Assembly: GCA_026724425.1 (NCBI GenBank)
Contig: JAIUCV010000009.1
Location: 23,264,121-23,328,120, forward strand
DNA: 64,000 nucleotides
Source: Erythrophleum ivorense
Taxonomy: Eukaryota > Streptophyta > Magnoliopsida > Fabales > Fabaceae
Direction of reading: 5' to 3'
Numbering within the stretch: the first letter of the stretch is position 1; every line of letters begins with the position of its first letter. The notes under the pieces were generated by a model that searched no databases, had not been told where the DNA came from, and saw only the letters and a list, made by a program, of their open reading frames with translations. Position numbers and translations under genes: made by a program. This document shows positions 36,657 to 48,790 of the stretch, piece by piece.

Positions 36657-39600
36657 TGTAACACTATAATTTCCTAGCTCAATCTATGCTACTTCCATGT
36701 CTCATGTCATGAATTGTGCAAGAAGGTAGGAAAAATGACATTAAAATAATACATTATTTAGCATTGCATCGCGTATGAAAATTCCATTCGGTGTCACATG
36801 AACCATATGGGCTCATGTATCACATTCTCATATTTAATTATATGGACACAACTCATTTTCATCATTAAAAGTGGCCTACAACTTGTGGAAACCAAAGGGG
36901 AGCATAAAACACCTATATGTATTTTTGGCTAGAATTTCCTCACTTCTTGGCCATACTAGAAAGCCAAACATGTCTAAGTTATGCTAAAAATATTTCTAGA
37001 CCATGAAACACAACACAAAAGACGTTTGACATTCAAAAAGATCCAGAGGTCTGGCTGTCCATTGGTGCTGGCACAAGTTTCTATAGAAAATTTTTAAAAA
37101 TATCCAATTAATTTCACAAAAATATAATCTATGTAAATGATACCAATCTAGAAAGCTACAGATGTTAACTAGAGGTAAAAAATAACTCTAGACCAGTTCA
37201 GGTATTCCTAGACCTCGAAACCTAATCAAATAGTACTTGAGGTCAGTCTAAATGCCTGGTACTAGGCAGAATCTTTAAAAATTCATATCTTCCTCTTTAA
37301 ACATCTAAATGAGGTGCTTCTAGTTGGCAAAAGTCACCAGGAGTGTCTAGTTTCTCCCTATAAAATTTCTTGGCAATTAGACATCATTTTCCTTATGAGT
37401 GATAGAATTCAATTTTGGACCAGTGCTACAGTACCAATGACCAAAACCAGAAAATTTTTCAACTTCAACAATTCGCCAAATATTTCACAAACCTCCAAAA
37501 ATTAACTGCTTTAGCTTCTCAAAAATCACTCAATAAGATCTAGATTCATGCCAAATTTTAGACCAAGAAGAGCTTATTTGGACAAAAAGTGACATAGCCT
37601 CATGAAATGGTCATTTTTACTCCCTATCAAGTGTCACTTTGGTCCAAATGGCTTTCTCTTGAGTTTGGAACCTCTTAGACAAGTTCAAAAGCATAATTAT
37701 GACTTGTAGGAACTATCCAAGTGGTCCTAAACTCCATGCATTTTAATTTGGCCACCCCACATCCAATAATACATATGGAACCATAACTACACAAGAGGCA
37801 ATTTCCATGATTTGCATTGATTTAATGTCACACATGGGCTACATAATATTCATACATCATATTACCAATACTCGAGGTCTTACATTGCCAAAATAATATA
37901 TACAAAGCTTCTTTGACATTCCATTACAAGTAAGATTACAAAATGAAGGAAGTGTAGCCATTCAATGTTCTTAGCTTGCATTTCCTTGATTTTGAGCACT
38001 ACCTAGACATTTCAATAGCAAGAGGGAAAGGAAAGTGAGATTCTAAGAATCTCAATAGCTCACACACCCATTCACCCACACATTCAAAGCATACATACAT
38101 CAAAAATACAATCATGTAAGCATAAAGTATGCAAAGCCACATTTCCATGCTACATTAATGCATCAAACCATTTCTATGGCCTAAGGACTTTTGGTTTTGC
38201 CTCACCCCATTTTTAGGACTTTTGGAAGTACCTCACTCTTGGCTTAGGGACTTTTGACTTAGCCTTATCCATCCAAGAGACTTTTGGTTTAGTCTCACCC
38301 ATGCCTTGGAACTTTTGACACATCCTTACCCACTTTAAGGGACTTTTGGCATCACCTCACCCTTAAGAGTCAATCTCACATTCAAAGGCATTCAAGAGCA
38401 AACATTGGTACCAATGCAATTCCATGAGATCATGTAGCATATTACCAAATCATAAGAACACATACAAGCACACCATGACATAAATATGCACACAAGAAAG
38501 TATGAAGAATAAGGTGAAGAGCTACCTTTCAATTTATGCAAGCTTACTTTGCTAATTTCTTGCCCTCCTTAATTTCAGAAGAGCATTAGATGGTTAATTA
38601 TTCTCTTGGCCTAGACATCACAAGGAACACACAATCACATAATTGAAGCAAGCCAAGACATTAAACTAAAGCTTAAACACACACTTGGTTTCATACTTGG
38701 CATTATGGTTCCATAATTAGCCTAATGAAGCAACTCTTGGAATTCAATTCCTAGATTCCATTTCTTATTATTTATAGACTTTTTAGACTCATTTAAGGTC
38801 CTTGGAGCCATCACACATTCACTTGTACAATTGGAAATCTAAGTTTCTTCATAAAGCACCATTATGGACACGATTGCTCCATCTCTCATTCTATGGTTCC
38901 TAAATTTTTCCTAATCATTCCTCTCATCTTCTAATATCATATGAAGTCTCAAACCAAGTCTAGAACAAATTAAAACATTCTTCAACCTCATGCTTTTGCC
39001 TTGGCTAAGATTAATGAGCATAATGGGGTTCAAGAGCTTCTTGATTTTTTCTTGATAGAAGAGCCATTTGGGGAGGTTTCTAAGGGTCTTAGGAGCTCAA
39101 GGAAACATTCAAATAACCAAGAAAACATTCATACAAAATCAAATTTTACAAAACCCTAGAAAATTTCACACTTTTCTATCTTGTTTTCTATTGGTTTTCC
39201 TTGGAATTTCTTGCCATATTCCATCTCCCCATGGCCTAAAACCCTTGTTTCTCTCTTGCTTTTGGACAAAAATTCCCTCCCCCATATGGTTCTGGTTTAG
39301 GTCGAAAATCCTCCAAGAAAGAAGCAATAAGGAGAAGCAACAACAACAAGTAATTACCTTGGTTTTAAGCTTCCTTTCAATGCTCTTTTTCCATGGTTTG
39401 CTTCCTCTTATGAAATTCAAATTTTCCCCTTGTGTTCTGTCCCAAAAACAGAACCAATCATCTTAAAAAAAACCATAGAAAGAAAGCCAAGAAGGAGAGG
39501 AAAAGAATTAGAAGAAGGAAGAGTATGAAATTCTACAAATTTCTTTATCTTTTTCTTAATTTTTCTCCTCCTTTTCTTCCCCTTCTTGTGTGCCTAAGAG

Positions 39601-40224
39601 AGCAGATCATATTTTGTATTTTGGGCAGAAAATTTCGTGCTTAAGAAGGTGGGAGAAGAAAGGAGAAGTGTGTGGGAGCTTCTAGAAGCATACTTTTCCA
39701 AAAAGTTTAATTTCGTCCTTTCATAATGGCAATTTTATTTCAGCTTCGTTTTAGCTCTTTTTTTAGAGCCTTCTTTTCCATTATAAAATTTAGGTTTCTA
39801 ATTTAATAAAATGCCTTTGAAATCACTCAAATTGGAGCTAAAACCTTACTAAACAAATCGGTCAATGTTTAGGTCAACTGACATTAAAAATGTACATTGG
39901 AGGGGCTTTACCAGTTTCGGGGCTTCCCATAGTTTTTGGGGCCTCTGAGAACCTTAGGCAACTCAAAACTTTCATTTAAAAAGCCCTCCTATGTGTTTTT
40001 TCAAAAGTTGTACTTATTTATGAAAATGCTATTACGTTTCGTCAGTTTCTGTCACAAATTGTTTCTTCATCCTAACTCAATTTCCTTTCTGTCTGAGCCT
40101 AGAATTATCATTTTTAGGAGTCTAGGACTCTACCCAAAATTTTTGGGACATTATCTAGGTCATTTTAAAGGACTTGTTTTTATATGGCTTATTTTGTTAT
40201 TTTACGAAAATTGCATTCGTTACA
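36657..40224 (-). mobile_element. Family B solo LTR (-) nested near the 5' end of a B(+) copy
   Basis: It begins TGTAACACT and ends GCATTCGTTACA, flanked by AAATG (36652-36656) and AAATT (40225-40229), with one mismatch. Length is 3568 bp. The ~31-bp array is at 38185-38372 and resembles the one at 18479-18665 more than those of the other copies, so the two copies may belong to one subfamily. Confidence 0.88.
38185..38372. repeat. ~31-bp tandem array in B LTR
   Basis: Units begin GGACTTTTGG or GGAACTTTTG variants with CCTCACC-type continuations, six units in the same order as at 18479-18665. Confidence 0.82.
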
Positions 40225-40714
40225 AAATTAATTAATTAAGGTCCTAAAAAATTTGAGTAGTATTATAGACCCTAAAAATGAGAATCCCAAACTTAGATGG
40301 AAAGAAAAATAAAGCTAGAATGAAGAAACAAAATTAAACGAAAGCTTGACAAAATGTAATGGTATTTTTGTAATTTTGAACAAATTTTGGAACTCACATA
40401 GGAGAGCTTTTTAAATAAAAGTTTTGAGTTCTCTGGGGTTCTCAAAGGCCCTAAAAATCATAGGAAGCCCCGGGACAGTTAAAATGCCTCTGGCGAATGT
40501 TTTCCAACGATGGTGGACACAAACTTTGATGGATTTGTTTGGGAAGACTTTAGCTCCGATTTGAGTGATTCCAAAAGCATTTTATTAAATTGGGAATCTA
40601 AATTTCATAATGGAAAAGATGGTTTTCAAAGAGGAGCTAAAACAAAACAGAAACAAAAATGCCAAGGCGAAAGGCCAAAATTAGAATTTTTGAAAAGTCT
40701 TTCTTAAACCCACC

Positions 40715-40727
40715 TATATATATATAA
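40715..40727 (+). promoter_or_regulatory. TATA-like box of B LTR
   Basis: TATATATATATAAGG precedes CACCCCACCTCTTCACTC. It is the strongest TATA-like run among B copies and reads on the same strand as the element. Confidence 0.55.
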
Positions 40728-41508
40728 GGCACCCCACCTCTTCACTCATTTAGCTCATTTAGTTTTTGCCCTAAACCAGAGGAAAAACCCCAAGAGTGAG
40801 GCACACAAGAAGGAGAGGAAGAGAAGGAGAAAAACAAGACAAAGGTATGGAAATTCTTGGTTTTTTTTCATGCTTTCTCTTTAGCAAACCTCTTCTTCTC
40901 CATTTTTCCTTCTTTCATATGGTCTTGTTGAAGTTTTTGGATCTGTTTTGAGTGAAGAATAGAGGAGAAAATTCGGATTTGAAGAGAGGAGGCTAAGAAA
41001 AGGAAGAAACAACTAAGAAAATAAGGAAAAACAAGGTAAAATCTTCATCCCATAGTAGCTACTACTGCTCCTCTTCTCTCCTTAGTTCATCCAACATAAG
41101 AAGCTACAAAGAGGGTTTGGATTTTAGGCAAAACCAAGGATGAATTTTAGAAAATAAAGTGTAGAGAATAAGAATATGCAAAGGGAATTAACAAATAACC
41201 CTGGAAATTCAAGATAGCAAACCTAGGGTTTCTAGTGTTCCTTGAAAAATATGATTTGATATCATGATTCCTAGGCGTAAATGAATGTTTAAATGAGTTT
41301 CTAAGATCCCTCGAAGGCTCCCCATATGCATCTTCCTCATAGAAAACTAAGCAAAGTCCATGGATGTCAAAGAGGGAGCTAGTCTCGGCCTAAGAGGGTT
41401 AGGATACCTAGGAAGAGTTTTAAATTTTTTCAAGCCTATTTTTTAGTCATATATGATGAGTGAAGATGAGAGGAGACCTTGGAAAAAAATTTGAAGGCTT
41501 ATAGAATG

Positions 41509-44500
41509 TGTTACACCATAATTTCTAGCTTATTTCATGTCTTTAAATAACTCATTTCTAATAATCATGAAAATGCTCAAAGAAAAAGGCATTAAAATAA
41601 TAACTATTTTTGCGTTACGTTGCGTTGCGTATAAAAATTTTATTCGGTGTCATGTGAACCATGTGAGCTCATATCTTACATTCTCATATTTAATTACATG
41701 ATTACAACTAATTTGCATCATCAAAAGTGGCCTACATCTCATGGAAATCCTAGGGAAGCATAAAATATATGTATATAATTTCGACCAGATTTTTCTCATT
41801 TCTGATACAAACTTTGAAAAATCATAACTAATTCTAGAAAAATTGAAATGATATATTCTTAGCTATTATGCAAAGATAATCATGTCTATTTTATGATAAA
41901 AATATGTCCAAACCATAAAATCTAATACAGAGGACTTTTGACATTCGAAAAGGTCTAGAGGTCAGGCTATCCATTGGTGCTGTCACAAAATTCTACAACA
42001 AATTTCAAAATTGTCCAATTAATTCCAAACAAATCCAATTCATGCAAATGATACCAATATGAAAATTTATAGATGTTAGCTAGAGGGGAAAAATAAATTT
42101 AGACTACCTTAGGCACATCCAGGTATCAAAAATTAATCAAACAATACCTAAAGTTAGTTGGAGTTCCTAAAACTGGATAGAATATTTAAAAATTCATATC
42201 TCCCTCTCTAGACAGTCAAATGAGGTGCTTCTAGTTGGTACAAGTCACTGTGAATATTTAGTTTCTTTGTATAAAATGTTGCTATAATTGGACATCATTT
42301 GGGTCCTGTGTGACAGATTTTAGTTTTGAACCAGTATGAACAGTGACATGACCAAAACCAAAAAAAAATTCAACTTCGAAAATTCATCAAATATTCTCTA
42401 GACCTCTGAAAATTCTATTCTTTAGCTTTCCAAAATGCTATCAACAAACTCTAATTGTATGCCAAATATCAGATTAAGAAGAGCTCATTTGAATAAAAAG
42501 TGACTCAGGGTTCCATTATAGTCAATTTTGGCTCCATATAGGATACTAAAATGTCCAAATGGCTTTCTTTGGGGTTTGACACCTCTTAGGCAAGTCTAAA
42601 AGCATAATTGGGACTTGTGTGAACTACCTAAATGATCCCAAACTATATGCATTTCATTTTGGCTATTCCACTTCCATTCATACGTAAAATTCCATAATGC
42701 AAAATTGCCATTGCATGACCAAAATGAGTATTTCCAAACATATGACCCTAGCTTTCATTTATACACAATATATTAACATAATTATACATGCTTATAACAT
42801 CATAGGTCATATAAAACTAGGAATTTCATCAATTGCTATCCATAAGGCCTTAAAGTAACAATTTCAAGACACTTTGATGTCATGGTCTCATCTTCAAGAT
42901 GGTTGGCTTCTATTACCTTGCTCTCTTGGTCCACTTAGCATGTTAGAACATTGGAGAGGAGGGGATGAGATTCAAAGAATCCCAATAGCTGATCTCCCAT
43001 TCAATCATACATAAAAGATGCAAACAAGTCTCATAAATACATGCATAGTCATGTTGGCATGTGCAAACATTCAAGAGGTATTTTTATTATTTGAAAAAGT
43101 CATACATAGCATGCAAAGGCTTGCCAAGCAAGTGGATTGACCTCACCTAATTTTTTGTGGATGTTAGATTTGCCTCACCTATTCTTTAAGAGATTTTTAG
43201 ACTCAATCATGCTCTTGGGAGTCAACCTCACTTTTGGGAGACTCTTTACTTTGTCTCAACCAATCTTAAGGGTTCTTGGCTCATCCTCACCATGGCTAAG
43301 GGTTTTTGGCCTCATTACACTCAAGCAAACCTAAGCACACATCATAAACATCATATGAAAGCATATTATAACATCATGGCACCATGGAATCAAGTCATGC
43401 TAAAATACTTTTCATGGCTTTAAAATACACATACATACATTCAAAGACAAGTAAAGCAAACAATTATGCATGAGAGAAGGAGGAGTGAGCCACCTTGGTT
43501 ATAACCATACACTTTTTCTTTTGAATTTCCCTTCCTTGCTTTGGCCACACACATATAAAAGTGTGGGGATGATTTCTCTTGGCCTAAACACAATTATGGA
43601 AGCCAATTAGGTTCATGGAATTAATTCTAAGGCCACACAACTTGCTTAGACACTAGCTTGATCTATAAACCTTATTATGGTTCCATAAATGCACCTAAAA
43701 AAGAAACACCCCTCAAATAAATTCTAGGCTCCATTATTTCTTTTCAAATATGATTTTTGACTCTTTTTAAGTCTCTTGAAGCTATCACACAATCAAAATC
43801 AAGAGCCTAAATACATGTTACTTCTTTAGGTTATATTATGGAACATAAAGCACTAACTCATTTCCTATGGTTTCTAAATTTTTTCCAAGGCACCCTTATA
43901 TTCATTCATCATATATGACTCAAGAATAGGCTTAAAAAAATTTAAAACTCTCCTTAGCTATGGTAACCCTTCTTGGTTGAGACAATAAAGCATAATGGGT
44001 TCCATGGAGTTTTCTTTATTTTCTCAAGGGAAGATGCACATGGGGGAACTTCTAGGGATCTTAGAAACTCATTTAAACTCTTATTTGAGCATAGGAATCA
44101 TTGTACAAAATCATATTTTACAAGGTGCACTTGAAACCCTAGAATTCACATCTTGAAATTCTATGGTTTTTTGTTAATTTCCTTTACATATTCTTAATCT
44201 CCACACCCTTTTTCCTTAGAATCACCCTTGGTTCTACCTAAAAATCAAACCCTCCTAGGATTTCTTAAGTGGGGCAAAATGGTAGAAGAAGGGAAGGAAG
44301 AGATATCAACCATGGAAGAAGAAATTACCTTGTTTTCTTGCTTTTTCACACTTGAATCTTGCTTTCTCCAAGCTCCTCTCTTCAAATCCGAAATTTTCCT
44401 TTAATATCTCCCTTAAAACAGATTTGAAAACTTCATTTTAATTAAAGGAAATAAAGAAGAATGGAGGAGAGGAGGTTTGAAATGAAGAAAGGATGAAAAA

Positions 44501-45242
44501 CCATAAAATTCCTTACCTTTTCCTTGCTTTTTCTCCTCCTTTCTTCTCCTCCATGGTGCACCTAAGAAGAGCTGGTGTTTTCTCTAGTTTTTAGGCAAAA
44601 TAGGTCATGCAAATGAAGGGGAGAAGAAATAAGAAACTTAAAGAGTGTTCAAGAAGCTTCCACTTTTTTAAAAATTTCAATTTTGCCCTTTGTTTTTGAC
44701 ATTTTTGTTTCTAACTTGTTTTAGCTCCATTTTGAGAACCATCTTTTCCATTAAGAAATTTAGGTTCCCAATTTAGTAAAATACCTTTGGAATTACTCAA
44801 ATCAGAGTTAAAACCTCCCCGAATGAATCTATCAAACTTTAGGTACACCGACATTGGAAAACGTCCATCTGAGAGGATTTAACTATCCCGGGGCTTCCTA
44901 TGGTTTTTCAGGGCCTCTGAGAACCCCAGAGAACTCAAAACTTTCATTTAAAAAAATCCTTCTATATGAATTCTAAAATTTGCTCAAAATTATGAAAATG
45001 CCATTACATTTCGTAAGTTTTTCGTCAAATTTTATTTCTTTATTCTAGCTCTATTTTTCTTTCTATCTAAGCCTAGAATTCTCATTTTTATGAGTCTAAA
45101 ATGCTTTTCAATTTTTTTGAGACCTTAACTACATCATTTCGAGGGACTTCCTTTTATATCTGGTGAAATTAGTTCGTTTACAGAGAAACTGTATGTTACG
45201 TTTCTCACGTTTTCTATCATTTTCGGAGAACCAAATGTTACT
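41509..45242 (-). mobile_element. Family B solo LTR (-) nested mid-way in the B(+) copy
   Basis: It begins TGTTACACC and ends AATGTTACT, so the terminal CA is mutated to CT. It is flanked by GAATG (41504-41508) and AAATG (45243-45247), four of five matching. Length is 3734 bp. The host B sequence is colinear across the insertion (AGGCTTATAGAATG joined to AATTGGTG). The ~30-bp array is at about 43120-43325. Confidence 0.85.
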
Positions 45243-45772
45243 AAATGAATTGGTGTCATAGGTTCCATAATATGACCTAAGGAAGCAACATGTAGTTAGA
45301 CTCTTTATTTTAATTGTGTGATAACTCCAAGAGGCTTAAAGGAGTCAAGAATCATAAATGAAAGGAAAGAATGGAGCCTAGAACTCATTTGATGGGTGTC
45401 ACTTCATTAGGTATGTTTAGGAACCATAAATGAATCATAGAATAAAACTAGAGTTTCCAGTTGATGTGTGGCCTTAGAAATGATTCTAAGAACCTAATTA
45501 CTTCCATATATTGTGTTTAGGCCAAGAAAAACCTATCCCACACCTTTTTGTGTGTGAGAACGAGGAAGGGAGAGTATTTTCAAGAGAAAAAGTGTGTGAT
45601 TGCAATAAAGGTAGCTCACTCCTCCTTCTCTCATGCATGAATGTATGTTTAACTTGTCTTTGAATCTGTGTATGTGTATTTTAAGCAATGAAGAGTGTTC
45701 TAGCTTGTGCATATGTATTGTGATATCATGATGTTGCATTATGTCTTCAAATGATGCCTATTATGTGTGCTT

Positions 45773-48700
45773 TGTAACGCCCCAAAATTAATTAAGGTGT
45801 TAATCATGGATTAAGCATAATTAAGAATAATTATTAAGGAATAATTGGGCAAACTGTGTGAATGAAAATCTAGAGAGAAGTAAATTAATGATATGGGTTT
45901 GAGATTTAATTGGATTAAAAACTTCATCTAAGCCCAAATTAAATTAAGTAGGCCATGGTTAGGGACTATTGGAAGCTCAATAATTTTAGGTGCAGACCCA
46001 ACCTTTTAATGTGGACTTGGCCTAAGAGAAAGCACCTAGGGAGGGCCTAATCAAATTTAATGAGATAGAGGCCCAAGACCCAACTTATCTAAGGTCTTAT
46101 AATTAGGCCAACAACCCTCATGCAGACCCAAATCAAATGTCTTCTTAAAAATTAGCCTAACTCAATCAAAATTTTGTAGCCCAACAAATGAAATTTGGCC
46201 CAACAAGCATAAAATCTGAACTCAATTGGAGGTCGACCTTTGGGTCAGCCCTTAACCCATTTTAGACCTAACTTAAACCCAACTAAAACCCTAAACACAT
46301 GCAGCCCCTTTCTACCATTCTGCTGAAACACAAAATACAAACACAAGAGGCATTTTCGCACCTTGAGAGGGAGGCTAGGGTTTTAAGCAAGAAATCCACC
46401 ATTTCTCACTTCTAGGCTCAAAATCAGCCAAGGTAATAGTTACATAACTTAATCTCTTTCTTTTTCTCTTCATTTTGACTAGATTAGTTTTTCATTTAGA
46501 GCATTTTCACCACACCCAAAATATAAAATGTGGTTGTTTAGGATTTTCTTGGTGAAATTTCGTAGGTTGAGGCTGGGGTGGTTATTAGGTAAGTATAAAC
46601 TCTTCATTTTGATGTATTTTCTATTGGTTTAAGACCCTCATAGTAGATTTATAGTATGGGCCTTAATTTTGTACGAATTTTCCTAAGGTTTGAAGTGATA
46701 TTTTGATGTTTCTGGTCTAGGGAAGGCAAAACCCGAAATTAGAGGCTCTTGGTGATTGGGTAGGTGTCCCTTGAGTAACTATTGGTAATTTAATTCTTTA
46801 AGCATTGGGTTATTACCATAAATGATGAATGGGATAGTGATGGACTAATATAAAGTGATAATTTTCTGATATTGTAATTATAGGAGGATTTTGGTATTGC
46901 TGTTAGCTACCCAACTTGTCTACAAGTAAGGTAACCGGGGTTCATGCTAATTCCATACATATGTTTGTTTTAATTTTGTATTTGTTGCATGATTATGATT
47001 TTGATGCTAAATGAATTGGTTGGCTATCTATTATATGTGATTAGACCTTGTGAGTCTATGGTGGAGCTATGGTACGGCTGCCACCCGTACATGTACTTCG
47101 ATCGGGCACCAGGTTGTGATCAGACCCCAAATACATTGAGCCCTGGTTGTGCTCATTAGAGAGTAGGTGCCGTGGATAAGCCTCTCCCAGTATTATTGGC
47201 CTTTAACATGTGGAATTGTGATTGCTAGTATGGGATAGTAATCATAAATAGCTTAATTATTTCATTTACTGATATAGTTGGTATATTCTTTTTATGCTTA
47301 TATGAAATCATCCATATATGTTAATTAAACTAGAATATATGAATAGAATTTATCTTGGTTACTGAGATTTACATCTCACCCCGTTTTATGGGATTATATT
47401 TTCAGGTGAAGGCCCTTTGGGTAAGGATAAGGGGAAGCAAGTGGATAAAAATCCATGAGCTTTAGCCATGTAGAGGAGGTTACACTTGGGCTGATCTGAG
47501 TAGAATAGATGCAATTTTGTTATTCTTTTATATAGCATTATAATGTAATCATATTGCCAAGTGTAGGTGTTTGTATTTTGATTACTTAGGATGTATCTAT
47601 TGAGGAGTTAGGCCTCATCTTAGCTTGGTATTGGATGTATGAACTTATGACATCTAATGTATGAACTTTGTTAAATTTATGATATGGTCTACTATTGGGA
47701 ATGTAATTATGTGATACATTATATGTTGATTTAAACCAATGATGTATGGAATCTCTAATTGAATATGTATCGAATGATAATTATTGATAGTTCATGAATT
47801 CTTGCTATTATTACTCTATGAACTTGTTGATATAGGGTAGCTGGAGGAGTAGAAATTAACATTTAAATCTTGAACTAGTAATGATAGATAAGTTAGGTAA
47901 ATTAGGAGAATGAAAACTATTAGAGCCCCACAAATTAAGGAGAGTACTCTTAGAGTGTCTCTAAGGGCAGAATTGGAGTGCATGGGACGAAATGTGAAAG
48001 ATGTAGTTACAGGAGGTAGTTACGCTATGGCTAAGAAGGTCTCTTCACAGCCAAGAGTGTGACAAAGGCAAGGGGAGCCACAACTCAAAGCGAAAATGTT
48101 GCCCAGGGAGGGTGACAGAAAGCAAACTCGCTGCGGCACAACATGTCCCATCGCAGCTCAAGTCAAGGAAACTAGGTAGGGAGTGTCCAGTAGCTAGTCT
48201 CGCCATGATGCAAGTATATCCTGCCAAGGTGAGAAATGCAGGACTTCGAATAGTAGCTCTAGGAGGCATATCCTTGCAACGTCACATAGGCTTGTCGTAG
48301 TGAGGGTCTAACTCGCCATGGTGAGATTCGCGTGAGTTGCCCAATAAGATTCCCGAAAGTAACTTGGCCACAACGTGGAAGGTCGGAGCCATAGTGTAGA
48401 GTGAATAACTTAGTTTTTGAGCTCTAGTAACTAACTTAGCTGCAGCAAGAGAGTTTTAAGTTGCAGCAAAGGTTCCCAAATTCCTACCTTTAGCCTAGAA
48501 ACCTCAATTTCTCTAATGGTAATGCTAGGGAATAATATAGGAACACTTGTAGGAGGCTTTTGTGCGTCGGAATTGATGGATGGATGAATCACAAACCCTC
48601 ATGATAGTATAATTTCTCTTGTGCATTATCACATTTGTGGTTGTGTAGTTAATGACCTTAATATTATTAAGGTTCAAATTACCCTATATTTTCACGATGT

Positions 48701-48790
48701 ATTTAATTGTAATGACTCTAAACCTTGATCATTAAGCACTAATGGCATGTTTAACAATAATTACCATGATTAGAAGTTAGGGTTGTTACA
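45773..48790 (+). mobile_element. 3.0 kb solo LTR of a different, Tekay-like family
   Basis: It begins TGTAACGCCCC and ends GGTTGTTACA, flanked by perfect TGCTT (45768-45772 and 48791-48795). Length is 3018 bp. It shares only its termini with family B. Internal stretches such as the GGTACGGCTGCCACC region (47070) and the ATCTCACCCCG region (47370) recall large Del/Tekay LTRs, so that lineage is inferred. It has no internal domain or partner LTR. Open frames at 48045-48300 fall in a G+C-richer block of palindromic repeats and do not look like genes. Confidence 0.9.
47950..48490. repeat. G+C-richer block of degenerate palindromic units
   Basis: Motifs of the type CTCGCTGCGGC, CTCGCCATGATG, CTCGCCATGGTGAG, TTGGCCACAACGTGG and TTAGCTGCAGCAAG recur every ~35-60 bases. 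They look like decayed copies of a CTCGCCGCGGCGAG-type palindrome. Base composition differs clearly from the AT-rich surroundings. Confidence 0.5.

Noticed and set aside
48045..48300. Overlapping open frames on both strands in a G+C-richer block.
   Set aside because: They fall in degenerate palindromic repeats of a solo LTR, and neither has a recognisable domain or start context.
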